A stretch of DNA of 16,647 bases, taken from contig JAGLBU010000237.1 of assembly GCA_023146575.1 (NCBI GenBank), positions 1 to 16,647 on the forward strand. Reading direction: 5' to 3'. Of this stretch, positions 7,825 through 16,001 are shown piece by piece. The notes beneath the pieces are model-generated. The model did not search any database, had not been told where the DNA came from, and saw nothing but the letters and a program-made list of their open reading frames with translations. The DNA is from Methylococcales bacterium. Its GTDB lineage: Bacteria > Pseudomonadota > Gammaproteobacteria > Methylococcales > Methylomonadaceae. Every line of letters starts with the position of its first letter. Position 1 is the stretch's first letter. Made by a program: the position numbers and the translations under genes.

Positions 7825-10404
7825 ATGGAAGAAAATTATCAACCCGCCGTTATCGAATCTAACGCACAAACTGCTTGGGAACAAAGCGGTATTTTTAACG
7901 CTGATGAAAACAGTGATAACGAAAAATATTATTGCCTCTCCATGTTTCCCTACCCCAGTGGCAAATTACATATGGGACATGTCCGTAATTACACCATAGG
8001 TGATGTTATTAGCCGTTACCAGCGAATGCTCGGTAAAAATGTCATGCAACCGATGGGCTGGGATGCGTTTGGTTTACCCGCTGAAAATGCCGCGATGAAA
8101 CATGGGGTTCATCCGAGTAAATGGACCTATGAAAATATTGATTATATGCGCGATCAGTTAAAAAAACTGGGCTTTGCGTATGATTGGTCGCGTGAATTTG
8201 CCACTTGCGACCCCAATTATTATCGTTGGGAACAATGGTTTTTCCTCAAGCTCTTAAAAAAAGGATTGGTTTATAAAAAAACCGCGCCTGTCAATTGGTG
8301 TCCGCACGATCATACCGTTTTAGCCAATGAACAAGTCATTGATGGCTGTTGTTGGCGTTGTGATACCGCGGTTGAGCGTAAAGAAATTTCCCAGTGGTTT
8401 TTAAAAATCACCGCTTATGGCGATGAATTATTAGCGGATTTAGAAAAACTCGAACAATGGCCTGAAAAAGTTAAAACCATGCAAGCCAATTGGATTGGTC
8501 GATCTGAAGGCTTGGAGGTTGATTTTGCTGTGGAAGGTTTGGATGATTTACGCATTTATACCACCCGTCCAGATACCTTAATGGGCGTTACCTATTTAGC
8601 GGTCGCCGCCGAACATCCCTTAGCCACGATTGCGGTAAAATCAAACCCCGAATTAGCCGATTTTATTGATGAATGTAAAATCATGGAATCCTCAGAAGCG
8701 GCAATGGAGACGATGGAAAAACGCGGTGTCGATTCTGGCATCATGGCAACACATCCGATTACAGGCGAAAAAGTCCCCGTATGGATCGCCAATTTCGTCT
8801 TAATGGGCTACGGAACAGGCGCTGTAATGGCCGTTCCTGCACACGATCAACGTGATTATGAATTTGCCACCAACTATAATATACCTATTAAACAGGTTAT
8901 TTATAGCGCAAGTGATGAAGATGATAGCACCACTGAACACGCTTTTACGCTGAAAGGTATTTTAAAAAATTCAGGTGAATTTAACGATTTGGATTTTAAA
9001 ACCGCTTTTAATGCCATTGCCGATAAATTAGTCGCCGAAAACAAAGGGGCTCGTAAAACCAATTATCGTTTGCGTGATTGGGGCGTTTCTCGCCAGCGTT
9101 ATTGGGGCGCACCAATTCCTGTTATTTATTGTGATGATTGCGGTACAGTAGCCGTGCCTGATGCACAATTACCCGTCAAATTACCTGAAGATATGGTATT
9201 AGATGGCGTATCATCATTAGCCTCGCACCCTACTTTTTCAAACGTTGCTTGCCCAAATTGTCAAAAATCTGCCAAGCGTGAAACCGATACCTTTGATACC
9301 TTTATGGAATCCTCGTGGTATTTTGCCCGATTTGCCAGCCCCAACGCGGACAGCATGTTAGATGAAAATGCTAACTACTGGCTACCCGTCGATCAATATA
9401 TTGGTGGTATTGAGCACGCCATTCTACATTTATTGTATGCGCGTTTTTACAACAAACTATTACGCGATGAAGGTTTGATTGTCTCAGACGAACCCTTTAA
9501 ACGCTTATTAACCCAAGGCATGGTGGTTGCAGAAACGTTTTACCAAATTAATGAGCAAGGACAAAAAGACTATTTCAATCCCACAGAAGTCAAGGTTGAG
9601 CACAATGAAAAAGGTAAAATAATCGCCGCGACCTTATTAAGCGATGGCTCAAAAGTGATCATTGGTAATATTGAAAAAATGTCAAAATCCAAAAATAACG
9701 GCATTGATCCACAAACCTTAATAAACCAATATGGTGCAGATACCGTCCGTCTTTATACCATGTTTACCTCACCACCTGAACAATCCTTAGAATGGAATGA
9801 TGCAGGCGTTGATGGAGCGTATCGGTTTTTAAAACGACTTTGGCGACAAACTTATTTGCATGTGAGCGCAGAGCCAAAGCGTATGGCATTAGATAAAACA
9901 AGCTTAAGCACTGATGAAAAAACCCTTCGCCGCCAATTACATCAAACCCTTGAAAAAGTGACTGATGATTTAGGTCGCCGTCATACCTTTAATACCGCGA
10001 TTGCCGCTAATATGGAGTTGTTAAATAATTTAGGTAAATTTAAAGGTAAAGGCTCAAATGCAACTGCACTTCGTCAAGAAGTTTTAGAAGCCATTAGTTT
10101 GATGTTATGCCCAATTGTGCCGCATATTTGTCGTCAATTATGGCTGGAACTGGGGCATAAAAATGAAGTCGTCAATCAACCTTTTCCAGTGGTTGACAAA
10201 GACGCAATGACACAAGAGAGCATGACCATTATTATTCAAGTCAATGGCAAATTACGCAGTAAACTTCAAGTCGCGGTCGATGCCAATAAAGATCAAATAG
10301 AAGCATTCGCCTTAGCCGATGAAAATACGCAGAAATTTATTAATAATAAAGCTATTAGAAAGGTCATTGTTGTACCGAAAAAATTGGTCAATATTGTGGT
10401 GTAA
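7825..10404 (+). CDS. leuS: Leucyl-tRNA synthetase
   Basis: Class I aminoacyl-tRNA synthetase that charges tRNA-Leu and proofreads errors. The length of 859 residues matches the bacterial enzyme (about 860). The Rossmann ATP site has the HIGH variant HMGH at 49-52 (context [17 protein letters not shown]) and KMSKS at 618-622. The CP1 editing domain is intact: the Thr-rich TTRPDT at 246-251, and Asp344 in [10 protein letters not shown], the counterpart of the E. coli editing aspartate. Zinc-knuckle-like Cys pairs are visible (CPHD...CCWRC, and CDDC...CPNC). The C-terminus has the anticodon-binding helices and the small tRNA-binding domain ([11 protein letters not shown]). The start is the only sensible ATG, at 7825. 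Unlike E. coli, lptE and holA do not follow; 121 bases later comes the convergent xoxF. Confidence 0.99.
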   Translation: MEENYQPAVIESNAQTAWEQSGIFNADENSDNEKYYCLSMFPYPSGKLHMGHVRNYTIGDVISRYQRMLGKNVMQPMGWDAFGLPAENAAMKHGVHPSKWTYENIDYMRDQLKKLGFAYDWSREFATCDPNYYRWEQWFFLKLLKKGLVYKKTAPVNWCPHDHTVLANEQVIDGCCWRCDTAVERKEISQWFLKITAYGDELLADLEKLEQWPEKVKTMQANWIGRSEGLEVDFAVEGLDDLRIYTTRPDTLMGVTYLAVAAEHPLATIAVKSNPELADFIDECKIMESSEAAMETMEKRGVDSGIMATHPITGEKVPVWIANFVLMGYGTGAVMAVPAHDQRDYEFATNYNIPIKQVIYSASDEDDSTTEHAFTLKGILKNSGEFNDLDFKTAFNAIADKLVAENKGARKTNYRLRDWGVSRQRYWGAPIPVIYCDDCGTVAVPDAQLPVKLPEDMVLDGVSSLASHPTFSNVACPNCQKSAKRETDTFDTFMESSWYFARFASPNADSMLDENANYWLPVDQYIGGIEHAILHLLYARFYNKLLRDEGLIVSDEPFKRLLTQGMVVAETFYQINEQGQKDYFNPTEVKVEHNEKGKIIAATLLSDGSKVIIGNIEKMSKSKNNGIDPQTLINQYGADTVRLYTMFTSPPEQSLEWNDAGVDGAYRFLKRLWRQTYLHVSAEPKRMALDKTSLSTDEKTLRRQLHQTLEKVTDDLGRRHTFNTAIAANMELLNNLGKFKGKGSNATALRQEVLEAISLMLCPIVPHICRQLWLELGHKNEVVNQPFPVVDKDAMTQESMTIIIQVNGKLRSKLQVAVDANKDQIEAFALADENTQKFINNKAIRKVIVVPKKLVNIVV

Positions 10405-10463
10405 ATAATGAAAAATCGACTTTTAGAGATTTGACATATAAAAAACTCCGCCTTGATGGATCT

Positions 10464-10498
10464 AAAAAAACCCTAGTGGAATGATTCCAGCTAGGGTT
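10464..10498 (-). terminator. Intrinsic terminator of xoxF
   Basis: Read on the minus strand, AACCCTAG pairs with CTAGGGTT and, after a bulged C, TGGAA pairs with TTCCA around the loop TCA: 13 pairs in all. Counting the two at the stem foot, seven T follow. It begins 28 bases after the xoxF stop. On the plus strand the same stem is followed by CTTATT, so it may also help stop leuS transcription. Confidence 0.9.
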
Positions 10499-10525
10499 CT
10501 TATTACGTTTTTAAATGATTAAAAC

Positions 10526-12382
10526 TTATTTTTTAGGTAACGCGAACACAGTGAATGTTCCCCCTAATTTTGTGTAAGAACTTAGACTTCTATAAGCACC
10601 GACTGCGCCTAAACCTTCCGAGTTGGAATCATCTTCACCCGAATCTAAACCCGCCGCAATACCGATACCTGCCCAGCCACCGATGCCTGATAAAACACCG
10701 ACATATTGACGACCTTCAAAAGACCATGTATTAACGTTGCCAATGATGCCTGATGGGGTTTTGAATTTATACAATTCTTTACCTGTTTTTGCATCAACGG
10801 CTTTTAAGTAGCCTTCAAGAGTTCCGTAGAAAACCACACCACCTGCGGTGGCAACCGAACCTGACCATACAGAGAAAGTTTCTTTGTTAGACCATTTAAT
10901 TTCGCCTGTTTTAGCATCCCATGCGGTAAATTGACCTAAGTTGGTTGAACCATCTTTTTTACCCGTTAGAACGTCAGCACCCGCTGGCATCATGGTTAAG
11001 GTTGCACCAACGTAAGGCTGACCTGCGGTGTAGGAGACTTCAAAAGGTTCATAATCCATACACAAGTGATTACCTGAGATATAGAAGTAACCCGTTTGCG
11101 GTGAGTATGAAACTGGTTGTTGGTTTTTAGAGCCTAATGCCGCAGGACAAACGCCTTCGGTATTTTCATCTTCGCCATTTTGTTCAGTACTGTATTTAGA
11201 AACAACTTGTGGGCGACCTGTTTTCATATCAACATGCGATGCCCAGTTGACGGACTTATCAAATTTTTCAGCAACCAGTAATTCACCTGTTTCACGATCT
11301 AGCGTATAACCAAAACCGTTACGGTCAAAATGCACTAAAGTTTTATGCATTTTACCTTTTACTTCTTGATCAACTAAAACGGTTTCGTTGATGCCATCAA
11401 AATCCCACTCATCATGCGGGGTCATTTGGTAAACCCATTTGACTTCACCTGTATCGGCATCACGCGCCCATAAAGACATAGACCATTTGTTATCCCCTGG
11501 ACGTTGTACAGGGTTCCAAGTAGATGGGTTACCTGATCCATAATAAATCAAGTTCAATTTAGGATCGTAAGAATACCAACCCCATGTAGTTCCGCCGCCA
11601 ATTTTCCATTGATCGCCTTCCCACGTGCTAAGACTTGAATCTTTGCCAACAGGTTGAACTTTACCATCTTTCCACGCGGTGGTTTTTTTAGGGTCTATCA
11701 GTGTGTCACCATCAGGTCCCATACTGTAACCTTTCCACTCCAATTTACCCGTTCTGATGTTGTAGGCGGCTAAGAAACCACGGACACCAAATTCACCACC
11801 CGCAATCCCTGTAATAACTTTATCTTTAACAACAATAGGCGCTTGGGTATTGGTCATGCCTAATTTAGGATCACCGTTTTGAACACTCCAGATACGTTTA
11901 CCTGTTTTTGCGTCTAAGGCGGTTAAAACGGTATCCGATTGTTGTAAAAATATTTTGCCATCACCATAGGCTAAACCACGGTTAACCGTATCACAACACA
12001 TGACTGGAATCGTTACATCAGCATCCATCGTCGGTGTGTATTCCCAAATAACCGATTGCGTTTTTTGGTTTAAGGCATAAACTGTATTTGGGAAAGGGGT
12101 ATGGATATAAATAATATCATCAACAACCAGTGGGCCACCTTCGTGTCCACGTAAAACCCCAGTTGAAAAAGACCAAGCAGGTTGTAGGTTTTTTACATTA
12201 CTGGCATTAATTTCATCTAACTTACTGTAGCGTGTTCCTGCATAATCTCCGCCCCATGTTGCCCAGTTTTTTGGACTTTGAGTGAGTTTTTCTACACCGC
12301 TGTTAGCAGATGCAATGGTAGGGGTAGCAAGGATTGCAGCAACAGTGGATGCAATAAGTAAGCTTTTTAACGGCTTCTTCAT
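10526..12382 (-). CDS. xoxF: Lanthanide-type PQQ methanol dehydrogenase XoxF (XoxF5-like)
   Basis: Periplasmic quinoprotein that oxidises methanol and passes electrons to a c-type cytochrome. It has 618 residues. A signal peptide (Lys at 2-3 and 6, hydrophobic core, ATPTIASA) is likely cut after A26. The eight-bladed propeller shows repeated tryptophan-docking motifs (DAKTGKxxW type). The active site carries the adjacent cysteine pair C129-C130, metal ligands E197 (GGEFGVRG) and N285 (GSGNPSTWN), catalytic D327 and, two residues on, D329 in [11 protein letters not shown]. That extra Asp marks XoxF; calcium enzymes (MxaF) have Ala there. AGGAG lies nine bases before the ATG at 12382. No xoxG or xoxJ adjoins it, so cytochrome and maturation partners must be elsewhere. 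An acidic loop at 580-590 looks longer than in XoxF5 sequences I remember. The terminator at 10464-10498 makes it monocistronic. Confidence 0.97.
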   Translation of the reverse strand: MKKPLKSLLIASTVAAILATPTIASANSGVEKLTQSPKNWATWGGDYAGTRYSKLDEINASNVKNLQPAWSFSTGVLRGHEGGPLVVDDIIYIHTPFPNTVYALNQKTQSVIWEYTPTMDADVTIPVMCCDTVNRGLAYGDGKIFLQQSDTVLTALDAKTGKRIWSVQNGDPKLGMTNTQAPIVVKDKVITGIAGGEFGVRGFLAAYNIRTGKLEWKGYSMGPDGDTLIDPKKTTAWKDGKVQPVGKDSSLSTWEGDQWKIGGGTTWGWYSYDPKLNLIYYGSGNPSTWNPVQRPGDNKWSMSLWARDADTGEVKWVYQMTPHDEWDFDGINETVLVDQEVKGKMHKTLVHFDRNGFGYTLDRETGELLVAEKFDKSVNWASHVDMKTGRPQVVSKYSTEQNGEDENTEGVCPAALGSKNQQPVSYSPQTGYFYISGNHLCMDYEPFEVSYTAGQPYVGATLTMMPAGADVLTGKKDGSTNLGQFTAWDAKTGEIKWSNKETFSVWSGSVATAGGVVFYGTLEGYLKAVDAKTGKELYKFKTPSGIIGNVNTWSFEGRQYVGVLSGIGGWAGIGIAAGLDSGEDDSNSEGLGAVGAYRSLSSYTKLGGTFTVFALPKK

Positions 12383-12443
12383 TATATTTTTCTCCTGGTA
12401 TTCTGTTAATTAGGCAGACATACGAATTATTTTTTTAATTAAG

Positions 12444-12455
12444 ACTAATATTAGT
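12444..12455. promoter_or_regulatory. Perfect 12-base palindrome upstream of xoxF, possible operator
   Basis: ACTAATATTAGT is its own reverse complement. Beyond one mismatched base on each side, AA and TT extend the symmetry. Its centre is about 67 bases upstream of the xoxF ATG. Perfect dyads of this size can be operators for dimeric regulators, but AT-rich DNA produces some by chance. Confidence 0.35.
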
Positions 12456-12482
12456 TTTAAAGCTTATTGGACGATTTTTTAT

Positions 12483-12514
12483 AAAAAAAGACCTGAAATT
12501 CAGGAATTTTTCCT
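12483..12514 (-). promoter_or_regulatory. Possible attenuator: overlapping alternative hairpins upstream of xoxF
   Basis: On the minus strand AGGAA-AAA-TTCCT (12514-12502) is followed, with three shared bases (CCT, 12504-12502), by CCTGA-ATT-TCAGG (12504-12492), then TC and seven T (12489-12483). The second hairpin plus T run resembles an intrinsic terminator, and the first would block it. The order fits an antiterminator/terminator switch in a leader ending about 100 bases before xoxF. Both stems have only five pairs, and whether this part is transcribed with xoxF is unknown. Confidence 0.35.
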
Positions 12515-12556
12515 AATATATCGTTCCAAGATGAGTAAACTGAAGGATTTTGTGCT

Positions 12557-12570
12557 AAAAGTCAACTTTT
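12557..12570. promoter_or_regulatory. 14-base inverted repeat between xoxF and the antiporter
   Basis: AAAAGT and ACTTTT flank a central CA, giving six perfect pairs. It lies 86 bases before the antiporter ATG and about 175 bases before xoxF, so it could serve either gene. The minus strand reads TTGACT across the centre, a fair -35 hexamer, but no -10 follows at the right distance. A regulator site is possible, not shown. Confidence 0.3.
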
Positions 12571-12655
12571 AAAAAGCTTTGTGACCAAGGTTTGAGTTAA
12601 TTTCAATAGAAACACTAAGCTAGAATGATGTTATTTCTATTAAAAAAATCCCCTT

Positions 12656-15118
12656 ATGGCTATCCCTGAAATACTATTGATGACCTTCTCGCTGTTGTTA
12701 GGAGCAATGATTGCCACTACTTTATGTCGCTATATTGCCCTCCCTTATACGGTGATTTTGGTAATTTTAGGGTTAGGACTTCATCACAGCATCCCCTTCC
12801 TACCTTCTTTCACGCACTTACAGCAGTTTCATCTAACACCTGATATTGTTTTATTTATTTTTTTACCCGCGTTAATTTTTGAATCGGCACTGTCACTTGA
12901 TGCCAGAGCGTTACTTAAAAATTTAATCCCCGTGGTCATGCTGGCTATTCCTGGGATGCTATTATCGGCATTATTAGTGGGATTAGGCTTGGTGTGGTTG
13001 ATTAAAATTAATTTAATTGTAGCGCTTCTTTTTGGGGCGTTGATTTCAGCCACCGACCCCGTAGCCGTGGTAGCAATTTTTAAAGAACTGGGGGTGTCGA
13101 AACGATTAATGGTGTTGGTGGAAGGTGAGTCTTTGCTCAATGATGCCACCGCTATTGTGTTATTTAATATTGTATTGAGTTTTGTGGCGACAGGGGAAAT
13201 GTTAAGCGAGGATATTTTACCTGCGATCACTCAATTTTTGACGGTTTTTTTTGGTGGAATTTTAGTTGGTGTAGTAGTAGGTTTTAGCCTGAGTGAATTA
13301 ATGGTACGGCTATATAAAAATGATGAAGGCGTACCGATTATTTTATCTATGATTATGGCGTATTTCAGTTTTATCATTGCCGAACATTATTTTCATGTTT
13401 CAGGGGTGATGGCAGTTTTAACGGCGGCTATTTGTCTGAATACCACCAGTTTTATTCGATTATCACACCAAACCACCCACATGGTGCGCCATAGCTGGGA
13501 AGTGGTGGTGTTAATTTGCAACTCTTTATTGTTTATTTTAATTGGCATGTCGGTGGATTTTGACAGCTTATTACATTACTGGGAATTGATTTTATCCGCG
13601 GTCGTGGCTGTGGCGATTGCAAGAGCCGTCAGTATTTATTTTTTAACTCCGTTAGCGACCTCCATTTTTAATCTCCCTAAAATTAGTGTTAATGAACGCC
13701 ATATTATGTGGTGGGGTGGTTTAAAAGGCGGTTTGGCGATTGCGGTAGTGCTTTCAATTCCTGATACGTTACCTGAAAAACAACTATTAATTGGCTTAAC
13801 CCTTGGGGTTGTAATGGTCAGTTTATTAATCAATGCTTCAAGTATTAAATTACTGATTCATTGGTTAAAACTGGATACCTTGTCGGCACAAGAAGAAATA
13901 GAACTGGAGCAGCAGACACAACAGCTAAAAAAGGCGGTAGATAAAGTGTTGTGTAATTTTTCTAAAAAAGATTTATTAGGTGATAAATTACAAACTTCGG
14001 TTGAGATTGCGATTGTGTCTAAATTAAAATCTAAACCGATTTTGTTGTCGCAAAAACAGCGTTTAAAGCAATTGCATTTAGAAATTTTACAGGCTGAAAA
14101 AGAAAAGCTAGAATTTTTACACGAAACAGAACTAGTCAATAACTACACTTTTTTAAGCTTTATGGAAGTTTTAAGCTGCGATTTTGAAAAAAATGTGAGT
14201 GGATCTAAATCTTTAAAATCAACTGGGGCTAAAAAGAATTTTTTAAGCCAGATGGAGGTTAAGGTCATTGAGTTTTTAAGTCGTTGTAACTACTCATTAA
14301 CATGGTTAATGAAGTATCAAAATTTACGTTTTTCGAATCGAATACAACATGATATTGCCGGTATTTTGATGGCGCATGATGCGTTAAAAATTATTAAAGT
14401 GAATAAATTTAATGTTGGTCGAAAAAAATTGAGCTTGATTAAATGTCTTTATAAATCTCGATTATTACAACGGCAACAGCGTTTAGAAGAATTAAATAAT
14501 CTATATCCTGTTTTTTATCAAAGTTATGAGTATTTATTATTTCAGCAAGTGGCCTTAGTCTACGCATTAAAGCAATTAAAACGTGAATTTGAAAACTCAA
14601 AAATGAGTAGTAAAGTTTATAGTACCTTACAAAAAAGATTGCAAGATGCCATCAAACAATTACCTAAAATTAAAGCGGTAATTTCGTCAAAACGTAAGCA
14701 TCAATGGATGAGTGAAACCCCTTTGTTTAAAGGATTACCTGAAAAAATGCTTGAAAGATTGGCGCAAAAAACCGAATATATTAATTTTTTACCAGGGGAT
14801 ATTATTTTTAATGAATATGATCGAGGTCATTCGTTGTATATTTTATTAAATGGCATCGTCGAAGTTTATAAAAGGGGGGAATCGGGCGAAGTCATTCATC
14901 TGGCAACGCTTCATGAAGGCAGTTTTATTGGCGAACATGCCTTATTAATGAATTCAAGGCGTTCTGCGACCATTAAAGCGCAAACCTATGTAACTTTTTT
15001 ACGCTTAACGGCGGCAGAAGTAATTAAAATGTCGAAAGTCGCCCCTGAATTGGATGACCGTTTGCGACAATCAGAGTTTCAACGTCAACCAACACAGCCT
15101 ATTGAAATAAATCTTTAA
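12656..15118 (+). CDS. CPA1-type Na+/H+ antiporter with C-terminal cyclic-nucleotide-binding domain
   Basis: Inner-membrane cation/proton exchanger, likely Na+ or K+ for H+. It has 820 residues. Residues 1-405 hold about 12 hydrophobic segments with CPA1 hallmarks: SATDPVAVVAIFKELG at 131-146 (Asp134), EGESLLNDATAIVLF at 156-170 with the Asn162-Asp163 ion-binding pair, and WWGGLKGGLAIAVVL at 352-366. Residues 406-680 are Lys/Glu/Gln-rich, mostly helical, with coiled-coil character and no family I recognise. Residues about 690-800 form a cNMP-binding fold: LPGDIIFNEYDRGHSLYIL, then the phosphate cassette GSFIGEHALLMNSRRSATI with Glu760 and Arg769 kept, so ligand binding is plausible. The ATG at 12656 has no ribosome site, yet an in-frame stop (TAA, 12641) just upstream leaves no earlier start. 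It is divergent from xoxF and ends four bases from convergent rsgA. Exchanged ion and ligand are inference. Confidence 0.93.
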   Translation: MAIPEILLMTFSLLLGAMIATTLCRYIALPYTVILVILGLGLHHSIPFLPSFTHLQQFHLTPDIVLFIFLPALIFESALSLDARALLKNLIPVVMLAIPGMLLSALLVGLGLVWLIKINLIVALLFGALISATDPVAVVAIFKELGVSKRLMVLVEGESLLNDATAIVLFNIVLSFVATGEMLSEDILPAITQFLTVFFGGILVGVVVGFSLSELMVRLYKNDEGVPIILSMIMAYFSFIIAEHYFHVSGVMAVLTAAICLNTTSFIRLSHQTTHMVRHSWEVVVLICNSLLFILIGMSVDFDSLLHYWELILSAVVAVAIARAVSIYFLTPLATSIFNLPKISVNERHIMWWGGLKGGLAIAVVLSIPDTLPEKQLLIGLTLGVVMVSLLINASSIKLLIHWLKLDTLSAQEEIELEQQTQQLKKAVDKVLCNFSKKDLLGDKLQTSVEIAIVSKLKSKPILLSQKQRLKQLHLEILQAEKEKLEFLHETELVNNYTFLSFMEVLSCDFEKNVSGSKSLKSTGAKKNFLSQMEVKVIEFLSRCNYSLTWLMKYQNLRFSNRIQHDIAGILMAHDALKIIKVNKFNVGRKKLSLIKCLYKSRLLQRQQRLEELNNLYPVFYQSYEYLLFQQVALVYALKQLKREFENSKMSSKVYSTLQKRLQDAIKQLPKIKAVISSKRKHQWMSETPLFKGLPEKMLERLAQKTEYINFLPGDIIFNEYDRGHSLYILLNGIVEVYKRGESGEVIHLATLHEGSFIGEHALLMNSRRSATIKAQTYVTFLRLTAAEVIKMSKVAPELDDRLRQSEFQRQPTQPIEINL

Positions 15119-15122
15119 GTTT

Positions 15123-16001
15123 TTAAGGGCGTGGCATTTTTTCACGTAATTTTAAAAACCGTTGATAGCGGGCAGGGCTAATGTGTTTTTTCTCAGCCGC
15201 TGTTCGTACGGCACAGCCCTTATCTTTTACATGCGCGCAGTTGTGAAATTGACATTGTGCAATTAACGGCTGAAATTCACGATAACCTTGGGCTAATTGA
15301 GCTTCATTTAAATCGGCTAACCCAAAAATAGCTACCCCTGGGCTATCAATTAAATCGCCACCTTCAGGAAAATGATAAAGCGTCGCGGCGGTGGTGGTGT
15401 GACGACCGTGTTTGGTGGTTTCCGAAACCGTATTGGTTTTTAAATTTTTGTCAGGCAACAACGTATTGGTTAAGGACGATTTACCCACGCCTGATTGTCC
15501 TGCAAATAAGCTGACTTTATTTTTAAGCGAGGCTTTTAAAGTGACCATGCCTATGTTTTGAGTGGCACTGACGCGGTGCAAAGGGTAGCCTAAGGCTTGG
15601 TAGTGTTTTAATTCAGATTCTATCTCCGCGGAGGCGGGTAAATCTTGCTTATTAAACACTAGTACGGCATCAATATTGCGGTTTTCACAAATGGTGAGAT
15701 ACTGGTCGATTAATAAAAAATCGCAATGCGGTTCACGGGCAAAAACCACATAAACTTTATCAATATTGGCGGCAACGGGGCGAATTTTTCGACCTCGGCT
15801 GGGGCGAGTTAATAAGGAACGTCTGGGTAAAATTTCATCAATACGCCCCTGTTGATTCAGCGCAAGTGTGATTGAAACCTGATCCCCAACCACCACGGTT
15901 TCAAGTTTTCGCCGTGTTTGACAGAGAATAATCTCGCCATTGATTTCAACCGCGATGCCTTTGCCTAAATGCGAAATGACCAATCCGTTTAAGGTACTCA
16001 T
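15123..16001 (-). CDS. rsgA: Ribosome small-subunit GTPase RsgA
   Basis: Circularly permuted GTPase that checks and releases maturing 30S subunits. The protein has an N-terminal OB-fold (about 5-65) and a GTPase in permuted order: G4 motif NKQD at about 118-121, then G1 GQSGVGKSS at about 169-177, then G3 DSPG at about 210-213 (numbered from the TTG). The C-terminal zinc knuckle is CQFHNCAHVKDKGC with Cys, Cys, His and Cys ligands. I choose the ATG at 16001 (292 residues), although a TTG at 16004 is also in frame. The ATG overlaps the stop of the upstream protease as TGATG, and no good ribosome site is seen, so translation is probably coupled. The stop lies four bases from the convergent antiporter stop. 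Confidence 0.97.
   Translation of the reverse strand: MSTLNGLVISHLGKGIAVEINGEIILCQTRRKLETVVVGDQVSITLALNQQGRIDEILPRRSLLTRPSRGRKIRPVAANIDKVYVVFAREPHCDFLLIDQYLTICENRNIDAVLVFNKQDLPASAEIESELKHYQALGYPLHRVSATQNIGMVTLKASLKNKVSLFAGQSGVGKSSLTNTLLPDKNLKTNTVSETTKHGRHTTTAATLYHFPEGGDLIDSPGVAIFGLADLNEAQLAQGYREFQPLIAQCQFHNCAHVKDKGCAVRTAAEKKHISPARYQRFLKLREKMPRP

Larger units (their letters stand above)
12383..12655. other. Divergent control region between xoxF and the antiporter gene
   Basis: This is 273 bases of AT-rich, gene-free sequence separating two divergent start codons. Described separately are a palindrome at 12444-12455, overlapping hairpins at 12483-12514 and a palindrome at 12557-12570. No strong sigma-70 promoter is evident for either gene. 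For xoxF the best match is TTCAGT, an 18-base spacer and TATATT (12544-12515, minus strand), which is weak. For the antiporter no -35/-10 pair has good spacing. Weak core promoters with several dyads suggest activator- or repressor-controlled transcription, which is inference. Confidence 0.6.

Noticed and set aside
10431..10459. Consensus -35 hexamer TTGACA after leuS
   Set aside because: At 17 bases spacing the -10 position reads TGATGG, a poor match, and no plus-strand gene follows, only the convergent xoxF.
12702..12709. Alternative antiporter start at the ATG at 12707
   Set aside because: AGGAG lies only two bases before it, too close for a normal ribosome site, and starting there would remove part of the first membrane segment.
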